The position numbers were made by a program, and so were the translations under genes. This document shows positions 1 through 9,081 of a stretch of 64,000 nt of DNA, one piece after another. The DNA comes from Flavobacterium sp. N2270 (GTDB taxonomy: Bacteria > Bacteroidota > Bacteroidia > Flavobacteriales > Flavobacteriaceae), in NCBI RefSeq assembly GCF_025947225.1, contig NZ_CP110005.1:1984001-2048000 (forward strand), given 5' to 3'. A model generated the notes under the pieces. That model was not told the origin of the DNA. It saw only the letters and a program-made list of their open reading frames with translations, and searched no databases. Numbering within the stretch: the first letter of the stretch is position 1; each line of letters opens with the position of its first letter.

Positions 1-1516
1 AGTTTTACCTTCTAAAGATGAACATCAACATATAATTTTATTAGATGATGTTATTCGTTTAAACTTACATTCTATATTTAACGTTTTCAACTATACAAGT
101 ATTTCAGCGCACATGATAAAAATTACTAGAGATGCTCAATTAGAGTTTGATAGTGATTTAAGTAAAAGTTTTATTGAAAAAATATCTGACAGTGTTAAAG
201 AACGTAGAGTAGGAGAACCCGTTCGTTTTGTTTACGACCAAGCTATTGATCAAGATACGTTAGATTTTTTCTTACATAGAATGCACATTAATAGTTCAGA
301 TAGTATAATTCCTGGTGGAAGATACCACAATAGAAGAGATTATATGAATTTTCCAAATCTTGGAAGATATGATTTGCTATATAAAAGAAATGTTCCGTTA
401 CCCGTTCCAGGTTTTGATTTAGACGGAAGTTTATTAGAAAAAATAAAAAAGAAAGATTATTTACTTTCAACACCTTATCAATCTTTTTCATATTTAATTA
501 AGTTTTTAAGAGAAGCAGCAATTGATCCAAATGTAGTTTCCATAAAAATAACTTTATACCGATTAGCTAAGAATTCACAAATTGTAAGTTCACTAATTAA
601 CGCTGCTAAAAATGGAAAGAAAGTAACCGTACAAATTGAATTACAAGCTCGTTTTGACGAAGCAAATAACATTTCTTATTCTGAGCAAATGCAAACGGAA
701 GGAATTGAATTGATTTTTGGTGTAAAAGGATTAAAAGTACATAGTAAAATATGTGTAATTGAAAGAGTTGAAGAAGCCAAAGTAAAACGTTATGGATTTA
801 TTTCTACAGGAAATTTCAATGAAAATTCTGCAAAAATTTATACCGATGTTACCTTATTTACAGCTAATCAAGAAATATTAAAAGACACAGCTAAAGTTTT
901 TGAATTTTTCGAAATTAATTACAAAGTACATCGATATAAACATTTATTTGTTTCTCCACATTATACAAGAATTAAGTTTAACAAACTTATTGAAAGAGAA
1001 ATTTTAAATGCAAAATCAGGTAAAGAAGCTTATATTGGTTTAAAAATGAATAGTCTTTCTGATTTTAAATTAATTGACAGATTATATGAAGCAAGTAATG
1101 CAGGAGTAAAAATTCAACTTGTAATAAGAGGAATTTGTTGTATTATCCCAGGAGTTAAAGGAATGAGCGAAAATATTGAAGCAATTAGTATTGTAGATAA
1201 TTACTTAGAACATTCTCGTATTTATATTTTTGGAAATGATGGAAATCCAGATGTTTACATTTCTTCTGCTGACTTTATGACACGTAATTTAGATGCCCGT
1301 GTTGAAGTTACTTGTCCAATTTATGATGAAGATATTAAACAAGAATTAATTGAAATTTTTAATATAAGTTGGAAAGCAAATGTTAAAGCTAGAATTCATT
1401 CTGAAAATTTAAAAAACGAATACCGAAGAAATGGCGATGAAAAACCATATAGAGCACAATTAGAAATGTATAATTATTATAGAAATAAACTAGAAGTCGT
1501 TACCGAAAAGGTATAA
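1..1516 (+). CDS. ppk1: Polyphosphate kinase 1, C-terminal part (5' end outside window)
   Basis: Reversibly makes polyphosphate from ATP. The reading frame is open from base 2 (reading VLPSKDEHQH...), well before the first ATG at 113, so the gene enters from the left and the ATG is internal. Visible are the two phospholipase-D-like C-terminal domains of PPK1: the catalytic-His segment LKVHSKICVIE followed by YGFISTGNFNENSAKIYTDV, and near the end the second domain with SSADFMTRNLDARVEV. About 505 residues are present of a family length near 690. The exopolyphosphatase follows 36 bp downstream on the same strand, so synthesis and breakdown of polyphosphate are encoded together. Family assignment is firm. 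Confidence 0.95.
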   Translation, partial: VLPSKDEHQHIILLDDVIRLNLHSIFNVFNYTSISAHMIKITRDAQLEFDSDLSKSFIEKISDSVKERRVGEPVRFVYDQAIDQDTLDFFLHRMHINSSDSIIPGGRYHNRRDYMNFPNLGRYDLLYKRNVPLPVPGFDLDGSLLEKIKKKDYLLSTPYQSFSYLIKFLREAAIDPNVVSIKITLYRLAKNSQIVSSLINAAKNGKKVTVQIELQARFDEANNISYSEQMQTEGIELIFGVKGLKVHSKICVIERVEEAKVKRYGFISTGNFNENSAKIYTDVTLFTANQEILKDTAKVFEFFEINYKVHRYKHLFVSPHYTRIKFNKLIEREILNAKSGKEAYIGLKMNSLSDFKLIDRLYEASNAGVKIQLVIRGICCIIPGVKGMSENIEAISIVDNYLEHSRIYIFGNDGNPDVYISSADFMTRNLDARVEVTCPIYDEDIKQELIEIFNISWKANVKARIHSENLKNEYRRNGDEKPYRAQLEMYNYYRNKLEVVTEKV

Positions 1517-1552
1517 TTAAAAGTTTAGAATAGTAATTCAACAAAAAAATAA

Positions 1553-2443
1553 ATGATTACATTAAAAAAATATGCTGCAATTGATATAGGTTCCAACGCT
1601 ATGCGTTTATTGGTGACCAATATTGTTGAGCAAAAAGGGCAACCTCCACAGTTTAATAAAAGTTCATTAGTTCGTGTGCCAATTCGTTTGGGTCAAGATG
1701 CATTTACTGTTGGAGAAATTTCAGATGAAAATATTCAACGAATGGTTGATGCTATGAAAGCTTTTAGCTTATTAATGAAGGTACATAAAGTTGAAAAATA
1801 CAAAGCATGTGCCACTTCTGCAATGAGGGAAGCATATAATGGAACTGATATTGTATCGCTAATTAAAAAGAAAACCGATATTAAAATTGATATTATTGAC
1901 GGTAGGAAAGAAGCTGCAATTATTTCGAGTTCCGACTTAAAACAATTTATCAATTCAGATAAGACGTATTTATATGTAGATGTTGGTGGTGGAAGTACCG
2001 AATTTTCAATTTTTAGTGAAGGTAAAATTGTTACTTCAAAATCATTCAAGAACGGAACGGTGCGATTATTAAATAATATGGTTTCTGAAATTGTTTGGGT
2101 AGAAATTGAAAAATGGATTAAAAATGCCGTTGCTCCTTATGAGGAAATTACTCTTATAGGTTCTGGAGGAAATATTAATAAATTATTCAAATTGTCAGAA
2201 AAACATCAGTCAAAACCTTTATCATACATGTATTTAAATGCTCAGTTTCAAAAGTTTAATTCTATGACTTATGAGCAAAGAATTACAGAACTTGGATTAA
2301 ACCCTGATAGAGCAGATGTTATTATTCCTGCAACTCGTATTTATTTAAATGCAATGAAATGGAGTGGAGCAAGACAAATTTATGTTCCTAAAATAGGACT
2401 TTCAGATGGTATTGTAAAAGCTATGTATTTTGGTAAACTTTAA
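1553..2443 (+). CDS. ppx: Ppx/GppA family exopolyphosphatase
   Basis: ASKHA-fold phosphatase that removes terminal phosphates from polyphosphate or pppGpp. The N-terminus AAIDIGSNAMRLLV is the phosphate-1 loop, and YVDVGGGSTEFSIF (about residues 141-155) is the second nucleotide/phosphate loop with the DxGGGSTE signature. At 296 residues it is the short two-domain form common in Bacteroidota, without the HD-like C-terminal extension of E. coli Ppx. It follows ppk1 by 36 bp, is probably cotranscribed and ends at a strong hairpin terminator. Polyphosphate is the likely substrate because of the neighbour; pppGpp activity cannot be excluded. Confidence 0.92.
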   Translation: MITLKKYAAIDIGSNAMRLLVTNIVEQKGQPPQFNKSSLVRVPIRLGQDAFTVGEISDENIQRMVDAMKAFSLLMKVHKVEKYKACATSAMREAYNGTDIVSLIKKKTDIKIDIIDGRKEAAIISSSDLKQFINSDKTYLYVDVGGGSTEFSIFSEGKIVTSKSFKNGTVRLLNNMVSEIVWVEIEKWIKNAVAPYEEITLIGSGGNINKLFKLSEKHQSKPLSYMYLNAQFQKFNSMTYEQRITELGLNPDRADVIIPATRIYLNAMKWSGARQIYVPKIGLSDGIVKAMYFGKL

Positions 2444-2460
2444 ATTAAAAATAATTTTTA

Positions 2461-2500
2461 AAAAAAAATCCGACTCGTTTAAAAGTCGGATTTTTTATTT
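2461..2500 (+). terminator. Rho-independent terminator after ppx
   Basis: An 11-bp perfect stem (AAAATCCGACT 2465-2475 with AGTCGGATTTT 2484-2494) and an 8-nt loop, with A-runs and T-runs on both sides. It ends the ppk1-ppx transcript and could work in both directions. Confidence 0.9.
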
Positions 2501-2512
2501 AGAATCTAATTC

Positions 2513-2586
2513 TTATAAGTGAATCACTTTGCCATAAGCATCAGCAACAGCTTCCATAACCGCTTCACTCATAGTAGGGTGAGGGT
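2513..2586 (-). pseudogene. Duplicated 3' fragment of lpdA
   Basis: On the minus strand this reads PHPTMSEAVMEAVADAYGKVIHL then stop (split here only by length: it is the last 23 codons of dihydrolipoyl dehydrogenase). It matches the real lpdA end at 3821-3894 with about six substitutions in 74 bases, one changing Glu to Lys. The match ends abruptly at 2586. There is no start codon or upstream domain, so it is a remnant, not a gene. The secreted-protein gene at 2613-3737 lies between the fragment and the intact lpdA. Confidence 0.85.
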
Positions 2587-2612
2587 ATAATAAGTTATGA
2601 TTAATTAGTATA

Positions 2613-3737
2613 TTAATAATATTCTATTTCTCTCGTTCTTTTGGACTTTTCTTTACCATCAACAATTTTAATAATTTCTATCCAATTGTTTTTATCATCA
2701 TATTTATATTTGAAATCAATATTTTGAATTTTAGTTTTATTGTTGTCTTTAGTTATATATTGAAGTGAAACAATTTTATCGTTTTTATATGTATACTTTT
2801 TAACACTCTTTGAATCTGAAATATTATCACTACAGCAATGATATTCAATTATTCTGTTTTTTTTATCATAAACGTAAATAAAGGATGAAATCATACCTGA
2901 TTCATAAATTTTTTTTACGGTAGTTTTATTGTCATTATATGTGTATAAAATTTGATGCAATAATATAGGTTTTTCATAATTATTTTTATTGGAATAATTA
3001 TATTCTAACCTTTTTAATAGTCTATGTTTATCATCATATTCATAAGCTGAATTCTTAAATACAATAGATGTAGAATCATGAACACCATGTGACCAACCTC
3101 CATATTCATTTTTTTGCCAAGTTTCTGGAGTTTTTAATGTAGTATATTTTAATTTTCCGTTTTCATTGTAGTTGTTTATAAATTCTGTAATATTTCCATA
3201 ATCATCAATTAGTTTTGTTCTTATAACTTTATTTTCTTTGTATTGTTTGATACTATGATTAAAATAATTTGAATTTAAATTTAAAGAAATTATATTTTCA
3301 TTGGTGTAATTATCAAAATCCTCATAATAATGTTTATCATATGACACAAAGTTACTTAAAGAGTCTATTTCTTTTATTACCCTATTTTTTTCATCATATT
3401 GATAAGATATAGATTTATAAAAATCATCTTTTTTCACATACCAAATGTGCTTTACTATTTTGCCATTTTCATTGTAGAATCGCTCAAAATTTTCGTATCC
3501 ATTTTGACTTCCGGAAAATGCACTATCATAGATAGTTAAGTTTAAACTATTAGGAATTAAAATCATAGAGTCACTATACTCATTAATTTCTATCTGTCTT
3601 GGGTTTTCTTTATTACTAATATCAAATACTTTCTCACGAACACGCTTAATGTTACCATAAATTGAATCTATATTTGAAACTTGTGATTTGACAGTTGAAG
3701 TAATAATTAGTAAAATTATTAAGAAATAGAGTTTCAT
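2613..3737 (-). CDS. Secreted hypothetical protein with YD/RHS-like repeats
   Basis: 374 residues starting with a signal peptide (KLYFLIILLIITSTVKSQ). The mature part carries repeated tyrosine/aspartate blocks of the style YxYDxKxRxxxxxE: YQYDEKNRVIKEID, YEYDDKHRLLKRLEY, YTYNDNKTTVKKIYE, YVYDKKNRIIEYH and FKYKYDDKNNWIEI. These resemble the beta-strand repeats of RHS/YD proteins and of many secreted Bacteroidota hypotheticals. No catalytic motif is visible. It is a single gene between an lpdA terminator and an lpdA remnant, which suggests it was inserted here as a unit. Function is unknown; a cell-surface or periplasmic location is inferred from the leader. Confidence 0.75.
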   Translation of the reverse strand: MKLYFLIILLIITSTVKSQVSNIDSIYGNIKRVREKVFDISNKENPRQIEINEYSDSMILIPNSLNLTIYDSAFSGSQNGYENFERFYNENGKIVKHIWYVKKDDFYKSISYQYDEKNRVIKEIDSLSNFVSYDKHYYEDFDNYTNENIISLNLNSNYFNHSIKQYKENKVIRTKLIDDYGNITEFINNYNENGKLKYTTLKTPETWQKNEYGGWSHGVHDSTSIVFKNSAYEYDDKHRLLKRLEYNYSNKNNYEKPILLHQILYTYNDNKTTVKKIYESGMISSFIYVYDKKNRIIEYHCCSDNISDSKSVKKYTYKNDKIVSLQYITKDNNKTKIQNIDFKYKYDDKNNWIEIIKIVDGKEKSKRTREIEYY

Positions 3738-3762
3738 ATTTAATTTTTTAGAATAGCAAACA

Positions 3763-3797
3763 TAAAAAAAATCCTCAACAAAACTGTCGAGGATTTC
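3763..3797 (-). terminator. Terminator after lpdA
   Basis: On the minus strand a 7-bp stem AATCCTC/GAGGATT (3770-3776 with 3789-3795) is followed by a run of eight T, just after the lpdA stop. It also separates lpdA from the secreted-protein gene that follows on the same strand. Confidence 0.75.
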
Positions 3798-3820
3798 TAT
3801 ATTTCTAAATTCTAAATTTC

Positions 3821-5209
3821 TTATAAGTGAATCACTTCACCATAAGCATCAGCAACAGCTTCCATTACAGCCTCACTCATAGTTGGGTGAGGGTGAACTG
3901 CTTTTAATATTTCATGTCCTGTTGTTTCTAGTTTACGAGCTACAACTGCTTCAGCAATCATATCTGTTACACCAGCACCAATCATGTGGCAACCTAACCA
4001 TTCTCCGTATTTTGCATCAAAAATAACTTTTACAAATCCGTCTGGTGTTCCAGCTGCTTTTGCTTTTCCTGATGCTGAAAAAGGAAATTTACCAATTTTT
4101 AATTCGTATCCTTTTTCTTTTGCTTGTTTTTCTGTCATACCTACTGAAGCAATTTCTGGAGTTGCATAAGTACAACCAGGAATGTTTCCATAATCTAATG
4201 GTTCAACGTGTAAACCTGCTAATTTTTCAACTAATAAGATTCCTTCAGCAGAAGCAACGTGTGCTAAAGCTTGACCTGGAGTAACATCTCCAATTGCATA
4301 ATAACCAGGAATATTAGTTTGATAAAAATCGTTAACTAAGATTTTATCTCTATCTGTAGCAATTCCAACTTCTTCTAAACCAATGTTTTCAATATTAGTT
4401 TTAATTCCAACAGCAGAAAGTAAAATATCAGCTTCTAAAACTTCTTCTCCTTTTGAAGTTTTTACGAAAGCTTTAACTCCATTTCCAGAAGTATCAATTC
4501 GCTCAACTGAAGAGTTTGTCATTATTTTAATTCCAGCTTTCTTTAGTGAACGCTCAAATTGTTTTGAAATATCTTCATCTTCAACAGGAACTACATTTGG
4601 CATAAATTCAACAATAGTCACATCTGTACCCATTGCATTATAAAAATGTGCAAATTCTACACCAATTGCTCCAGAACCCACAACAATCATCGATTTTGGT
4701 TGTTCTGGTAAAGTCATTGCTTGGCGGTAACCAATTACTTTTTTACCATCTTGTGGTAAGTTAGGTAATTCACGAGAACGTGCACCAGTTGCAATAATAA
4801 TGTTATCAGCAGAATATTCAGTTACTTTTCCATCAGCAGCTGTTACAGCAACTTTTTTCCCAGGTAATACTTTTCCAAAACCGTCAATAACATCAATTTT
4901 ATTCTTTTTCATTAAGAATTGAACTCCTTTGCTCATCCCGTCAGCTACATTTCTTGAACGTGCAACAACAGCAGAAAAATCTTTATCTACGTTATCTACT
5001 TTTAGTCCGTAGTCTGAAGCATGTTTTAAATAATCAAATACTTGAGCAGATTTTAATAATGCTTTTGTTGGGATACAACCCCAATTTAAACAAATTCCAC
5101 CTAAGTTTTCTTTTTCAATAACGGCTACTTTAAAACCTAATTGAGAGGCTCTAATTGCAGTAACATAACCACCAGGACCACTTCCTAAAACTATAATATC
5201 GTATTTCAT
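3821..5209 (-). CDS. lpdA: Dihydrolipoyl dehydrogenase (E3)
   Basis: FAD- and NAD-dependent E3 subunit that reoxidises dihydrolipoamide in the 2-oxoacid dehydrogenase complexes and glycine cleavage. FAD-binding GSGPGGY is at 9-15 and the redox disulfide is C40/C45 in GGICLNWGCIPTKAL. The NAD-binding loop VVGSGAIGVEFA is near 175-187, the second FAD motif YYAIGDV near 308, and the C-terminal base is in HPHPTMSE. At 462 residues it has normal family length. It is transcribed alone from a recognisable promoter at 5242-5272 and ends at a hairpin. A diverged copy of its last 74 bases lies 1.3 kb away at 2513-2586. Confidence 0.96.
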   Translation of the reverse strand: MKYDIIVLGSGPGGYVTAIRASQLGFKVAVIEKENLGGICLNWGCIPTKALLKSAQVFDYLKHASDYGLKVDNVDKDFSAVVARSRNVADGMSKGVQFLMKKNKIDVIDGFGKVLPGKKVAVTAADGKVTEYSADNIIIATGARSRELPNLPQDGKKVIGYRQAMTLPEQPKSMIVVGSGAIGVEFAHFYNAMGTDVTIVEFMPNVVPVEDEDISKQFERSLKKAGIKIMTNSSVERIDTSGNGVKAFVKTSKGEEVLEADILLSAVGIKTNIENIGLEEVGIATDRDKILVNDFYQTNIPGYYAIGDVTPGQALAHVASAEGILLVEKLAGLHVEPLDYGNIPGCTYATPEIASVGMTEKQAKEKGYELKIGKFPFSASGKAKAAGTPDGFVKVIFDAKYGEWLGCHMIGAGVTDMIAEAVVARKLETTGHEILKAVHPHPTMSEAVMEAVADAYGEVIHL

Positions 5210-5241
5210 AATCTATGATTTTCTCTAATTTATAATGCTTG

Positions 5242-5272
5242 CGAAATTAAACAATTAATTTAAAAGTTTCAA
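5242..5272 (-). promoter_or_regulatory. Candidate lpdA promoter (Bacteroidota type)
   Basis: On the minus strand TTG (5270-5272), a 20-base spacer and TAATTTCG (5242-5249), one mismatch from the Bacteroidota -7 consensus TAnnTTTG. It lies about 33 bases before the lpdA ATG. Pattern match only. Confidence 0.5.
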
Positions 5273-5286
5273 TAACAATTTCAACT

Positions 5287-7035
5287 TTATGCGGAAACTG
5301 AAAATTGAGAATCGTATAATTTTCTATAATATCCATTTTCAATTTGCAAAAGTTCATTGTGTGAACCTTTTTCAACAATTTCACCTTTATCCATAACAAT
5401 AATAGTATCTGCATTTACAATTGTAGCCAATCGATGTGCAATTACAATTGAAGTCCTACCTTTTGTTAAAATATCTGTTGCGTTTTGAATTAAATCTTCT
5501 GAATATGAATCAATAGAAGAAGTAGCTTCATCTAAAATTAATATACTTGGTTGGCTCACATAAGCTCTTAAAAACGCTATTAATTGTCTTTGACCTGATG
5601 ATAACATTACACCACGTTCTTTTACATTATAATCGTATCCGTTTGGCAAACTCATAATGAAATTATGTACACCAATTGTTTTAGCGGCGTTTACAACATC
5701 ATCTCTAGTAATTGATTCATTGTAAAGTGTAATGTTATTGTAAATTGTATCGGCAAATAAAAATACATCTTGTAAAACCACTGCAATTTGCTTGCGTAGA
5801 CTTTCTAATTTATAGTCTTTAATATTGTGGTTTTCAATTGTAATGTTTCCTGAATTAATTTCGTAAAAACGATTCAATAAATTAATAATTGTCGATTTTC
5901 CAGCTCCAGTGCTTCCTACAATTGCTACAGTTTCTCCTTCTGAAACAGTAAATGAAATTCCTTTTAAAACTTCTTCATCTTTAATATAACTGAAACGAAC
6001 ATTATCAAATTCTATATTTCCTTTAAATGAATGTGCTGTTATTGTTCCTGTATTTTGAATTTGACTATCCGTGTCTAAAACTTCAAAAACACGTTCGGCA
6101 GCAATTATTCCCATTTGCATAACGTTAAATTTATCTGCAATTTGACGCAATGGATTGAATAACATTGAAATAAGCATTGTGTAGGCAAATAAATCTCCAA
6201 AAGTAGTTATAGTGTCGCCATTTAAGATATTAATTCCACCATACCATACAATTGTTCCAAGTGTTAATGAAGAAACAATATCGGCAATAGGGAAGAAGAT
6301 GGAGTTATATAAAATGTTTTTAAGCCAAGCTTTGTTGTGTTTTTGATTGATTTCTTTGAATTTTTCAAGTTCAATAGCTTCTCTATTAAAGAGTTGAACG
6401 ATTTTCATTCCAGTTAATCGCTCTTGGATAAATGTATTTAAATTTGAAACCTCATTTCTTACTTCGTTAAATGCAACTTTCATTTTCTTTTGAAAAATAT
6501 TAGTAGCATAAATTAAAACCGGCATTGCAAGTAAAACGATTAAAGTTAATTTCCAGTTCATGTAAAGCATGATTCCAAGAATGACAATCATTTTTAGTAA
6601 ATCACTTACTATCATAAAAAGTCCTTGACTAAATATACTTGCAATAGATTCTATATCTGAAACGGTTCTGGTTACAAGTTTTCCAACAGGCTCATTGTCA
6701 AAATATTTCATTTTAAACGATGTAATATGTTGGTATAATTTTAAACGAATATCTTTAATAATATCTTGTCCTAGCCAGTTTGCCCAATAGGTAAAGAAAA
6801 ATTGTGACATTACTTCAAAAAGTAAAACAATAGCCATAATGATAATGTAAAAAAGTAAACCTCCTTTGTCATTATGCTGTAAGTAGTTATCAACTGTTTC
6901 TTTTAACAAGTAAGGCCTTGCTGCTGCAAATATGGATAATGAAATTGCCCAAACGATTACCCAATTGAACCTGTTTTGATAAGGTTTGGCATAAAAAAGT
7001 ACTTGTTTTAAGGCTTTAGATTTTATAAATTTCAT
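5287..7035 (-). CDS. MsbA-like ABC exporter (fused permease and ATPase)
   Basis: 582-residue half-transporter. About six membrane helices lie in residues 1-310 (for example VLFYAKPYQNRFNWVIVWAI near the start), followed by a nucleotide-binding domain. Walker A is GSTGAGKST, the Q-loop is in VVLQDVFLF, the ABC signature is LSSGQRQLIAFLRA, Walker B is ILILDEATSSID and the H-loop is in VIAHRLATI. It should act as a dimer in the inner membrane. The family exports lipid A, lipids or drugs, and the substrate cannot be read from sequence. It starts 35 bp after truA on the same strand, so the two may be cotranscribed. The signature has SSGQ where LSGGQ is usual. Confidence 0.9.
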   Translation of the reverse strand: MKFIKSKALKQVLFYAKPYQNRFNWVIVWAISLSIFAAARPYLLKETVDNYLQHNDKGGLLFYIIIMAIVLLFEVMSQFFFTYWANWLGQDIIKDIRLKLYQHITSFKMKYFDNEPVGKLVTRTVSDIESIASIFSQGLFMIVSDLLKMIVILGIMLYMNWKLTLIVLLAMPVLIYATNIFQKKMKVAFNEVRNEVSNLNTFIQERLTGMKIVQLFNREAIELEKFKEINQKHNKAWLKNILYNSIFFPIADIVSSLTLGTIVWYGGINILNGDTITTFGDLFAYTMLISMLFNPLRQIADKFNVMQMGIIAAERVFEVLDTDSQIQNTGTITAHSFKGNIEFDNVRFSYIKDEEVLKGISFTVSEGETVAIVGSTGAGKSTIINLLNRFYEINSGNITIENHNIKDYKLESLRKQIAVVLQDVFLFADTIYNNITLYNESITRDDVVNAAKTIGVHNFIMSLPNGYDYNVKERGVMLSSGQRQLIAFLRAYVSQPSILILDEATSSIDSYSEDLIQNATDILTKGRTSIVIAHRLATIVNADTIIVMDKGEIVEKGSHNELLQIENGYYRKLYDSQFSVSA

Positions 7036-7070
7036 TTATATTTTTAATTGATAATTTTTAGTATTAAATA

Positions 7071-7808
7071 CTAATTTATATAAGGATATTTTACTTTTAC
7101 TAAATATAATCCGTGCGCAGGAACAGAAAATCCAGCTTTTCCTCGGTTTTTACTTTCTATAATTGCTCTAAAATCGTCTAAAGTAATTTTACCAATTCCT
7201 ACATTAACTAAAGTTCCAACTATAGCGCGAACCATATTGCGTAAAAAACGATTAGCGGTAATTGTAAATACTAATTGATTTCCGTTTACTTTCCAATGTG
7301 CTTCGGTAATATCGCATAAAAAAGTGTTTACATCAGTATTGGTTTTTGAAAAGCATTCAAAATCTTCAAATTCGAATAAAATTTTACAAGCTTCATTCAT
7401 TAAATCAACATTCAATTTGTTGAAATAATACCAACTTCCTTCATTTTGAAAAACGTCTTTAAACGTGTGGATGTAATATTCATAAGTTCTACTTGTTGCA
7501 TCAAAACGTGTATGAGCATCTTCATGAACAGGAATAAAACGATAAACAACAATATTTTTACCTAAATAAGAGTTGAATTTACTTACCCAATAATCAGAAT
7601 CAATTTCAATATCACAATCAAAATGAGCATACATTTGTTTGGCATGAACACCGCTATCAGTCCTTCCAGCACCAACAATTTGAATAGGTTGTTTGAATAA
7701 TAAACTCAATGCTTTATCTAAAGTTTCTTGTACTGAAATTACATCAGGTTGAACCTGAAAACCATAAAAATCTTTTCCGTTGTATGCAAATTCAATAAAA
7801 TACCTCAA
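7071..7808 (-). CDS. truA: tRNA pseudouridine synthase A
   Basis: Makes pseudouridine at positions 38-40 of the tRNA anticodon stem-loop. The catalytic aspartate is D51 in GAGRTDSGVHA (46-56). Other family features are YNGKDFYGFQVQP near the start, the RTYEYYIH strand, and NRFLRNMVRAIVG in the C-terminal half. At 245 residues it has usual length. It is probably the first gene of a two-gene transcript with the ABC exporter, and is divergent from the phosphodiesterase gene at 7904. Confidence 0.95.
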   Translation of the reverse strand: MRYFIEFAYNGKDFYGFQVQPDVISVQETLDKALSLLFKQPIQIVGAGRTDSGVHAKQMYAHFDCDIEIDSDYWVSKFNSYLGKNIVVYRFIPVHEDAHTRFDATSRTYEYYIHTFKDVFQNEGSWYYFNKLNVDLMNEACKILFEFEDFECFSKTNTDVNTFLCDITEAHWKVNGNQLVFTITANRFLRNMVRAIVGTLVNVGIGKITLDDFRAIIESKNRGKAGFSVPAHGLYLVKVKYPYIN

Positions 7809-7903
7809 GTTGAAAAATTGTAAGTTTTATAATGTGAAAGCAAAATTACGAAATTCAAGAGCAATGACAATTTCAATTTCAATAATTAATCTATTTTTGT
7901 GAT

Positions 7904-8398
7904 ATGATTAAGATATTACTACTTTCTGATACACATAGCCACATTGATGATGTGATTCTAAAATACGTCAATTTAGCTGATGAAGTTTGGCATGCTGGTG
8001 ATATTGGTGACTTGACAATAACCGATAAAATAAAATCATTAAAACCATTACGAGCTGTTTTTGGAAATATTGATGATGCTAAAGCTCGAAAAGAGTTTCC
8101 ATTAAATAATAGATTTATGTGCGAAGATGTTGATGTTTGGATTACTCATATTGGCGGATATCCTGATAAATACAATGTAAATGTAAGAGACGAAATTCGT
8201 CAAAATCCTCCCAAACTTTTTATTTGTGGTCACTCTCATATTTTAAAAGTTCAATTCGATAAGAAATTAAACTTGTTGCATATGAATCCGGGTGCGGCTG
8301 GGAAACATGGATTTCATCAAGTGCGAACTATGTTACGCTTTGAAATTGATAAAGATAAAATACAAAACCTTGAAGTAATTGAAATAGGGAAGAAGTAG
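7904..8398 (+). CDS. YfcE/MJ0936-type metallophosphodiesterase
   Basis: Small calcineurin-like phosphoesterase of 164 residues. The metal ligands are in SDTHSH (8-13), HAGDIGD (30-36), VFGNIDD (52-58), ITHIGG (80-85) and GHSHI (108-112). The family hydrolyses phosphodiesters with two bound metals; the natural substrate is uncertain. It is a single-gene unit on the + strand, divergent from truA and ended by a shared bidirectional terminator. Confidence 0.92.
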   Translation: MIKILLLSDTHSHIDDVILKYVNLADEVWHAGDIGDLTITDKIKSLKPLRAVFGNIDDAKARKEFPLNNRFMCEDVDVWITHIGGYPDKYNVNVRDEIRQNPPKLFICGHSHILKVQFDKKLNLLHMNPGAAGKHGFHQVRTMLRFEIDKDKIQNLEVIEIGKK

Positions 8399-8417
8399 CT
8401 TTGAGATTATATAAAAA

Positions 8418-8455
8418 AAAACAAAAAACCCGAAACTTTTGGTTTCGGGTTTTTC
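8418..8455. terminator. Bidirectional terminator between the phosphodiesterase and DUF4293 genes
   Basis: A perfect 12-bp stem (AAAACCCGAAAC 8425-8436 with GTTTCGGGTTTT 8442-8453) with a TTTTG loop and flanking A and T runs. It sits between convergent genes and can end both transcripts. Confidence 0.9.
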
Positions 8456-8484
8456 TACGCACTAATAAAACTAAGATGATAGGT

Positions 8485-8895
8485 TTAACGTAGTCGATCC
8501 ACAGATTTTACGAGATCTTCGTCCTTTTTAATTGCTCTGTTAGCCAAAACAAGTAAAACGATAGAAATAGTAGGAAGAAACATCCCAATACCCTTCTCTG
8601 AAATTTGCATCTCTCCGGATAAGTTTAGTGTTCGAAAAACAAAAAATCCTAGTAAAATAAAGTTAAATATGATTGCCAATCTGTTTAAAACAAATTGTGT
8701 TTGTCTTTTTTTAAATAAAAATAAACTCAATGCAGCTAATGCAGAAATTCCTGCAAAAAAGGCTATATATAATATTGACTCATTAAAATAAACTATTTTA
8801 ACTTCATTTTCTGTCCATAATGGAAAGAAAAAAGGAAGTACAGCAGTTATAATAATGCTACAAATTAAAAACAAGCTTTGAATACGTTGAATCAT
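8485..8895 (-). CDS. DUF4293 family membrane protein
   Basis: The start is placed at the internal Met of MIQRIQSLFLICSII, the conserved N-terminus of the DUF4293 family as I know it, rather than at the ATG eight codons upstream (8919). About 136 residues with four hydrophobic segments: residues 4-25, 37-60, 70-93 and 105-122 of this start. The C-terminus is charged (KKDEDLVKSVDRLR). Function unknown. It is divergently placed beside rho, an arrangement common in Flavobacteriia. Confidence 0.8.
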   Translation of the reverse strand: MIQRIQSLFLICSIIITAVLPFFFPLWTENEVKIVYFNESILYIAFFAGISALAALSLFLFKKRQTQFVLNRLAIIFNFILLGFFVFRTLNLSGEMQISEKGIGMFLPTISIVLLVLANRAIKKDEDLVKSVDRLR

Positions 8896-8984
8896 TTTTT
8901 TAATAAAATTGCAGAGCAAAAATATGTTTTCTTTTGTAAAAAAACTATTGTTTAATTCAATTTTATTCGTATTATTGCATAGAA

Positions 8985-9012
8985 CTATCGTAAGTACTTC
9001 ATACTACGATAG
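8985..9012 (+). promoter_or_regulatory. Inverted repeat in the rho leader
   Basis: CTATCGTA (8985-8992) and TACGATAG (9005-9012) form a perfect 8-bp stem with a 12-base loop, about 70 bases before the rho ATG. There is no T-run after it, so it is not a simple terminator. It could be an operator or part of an autoregulatory rho leader; which is unknown. Confidence 0.45.
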
Positions 9013-9081
9013 GTTACAACCCCAAAAAATCTTATCACAAAAATTTATTATTCTTATAAATAAATAATTCAAAATTTATCC

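Noticed and set aside
4383..4643. 86-residue frame antisense to lpdA
   Set aside because: Inside a strongly conserved gene and without any recognisable motif.
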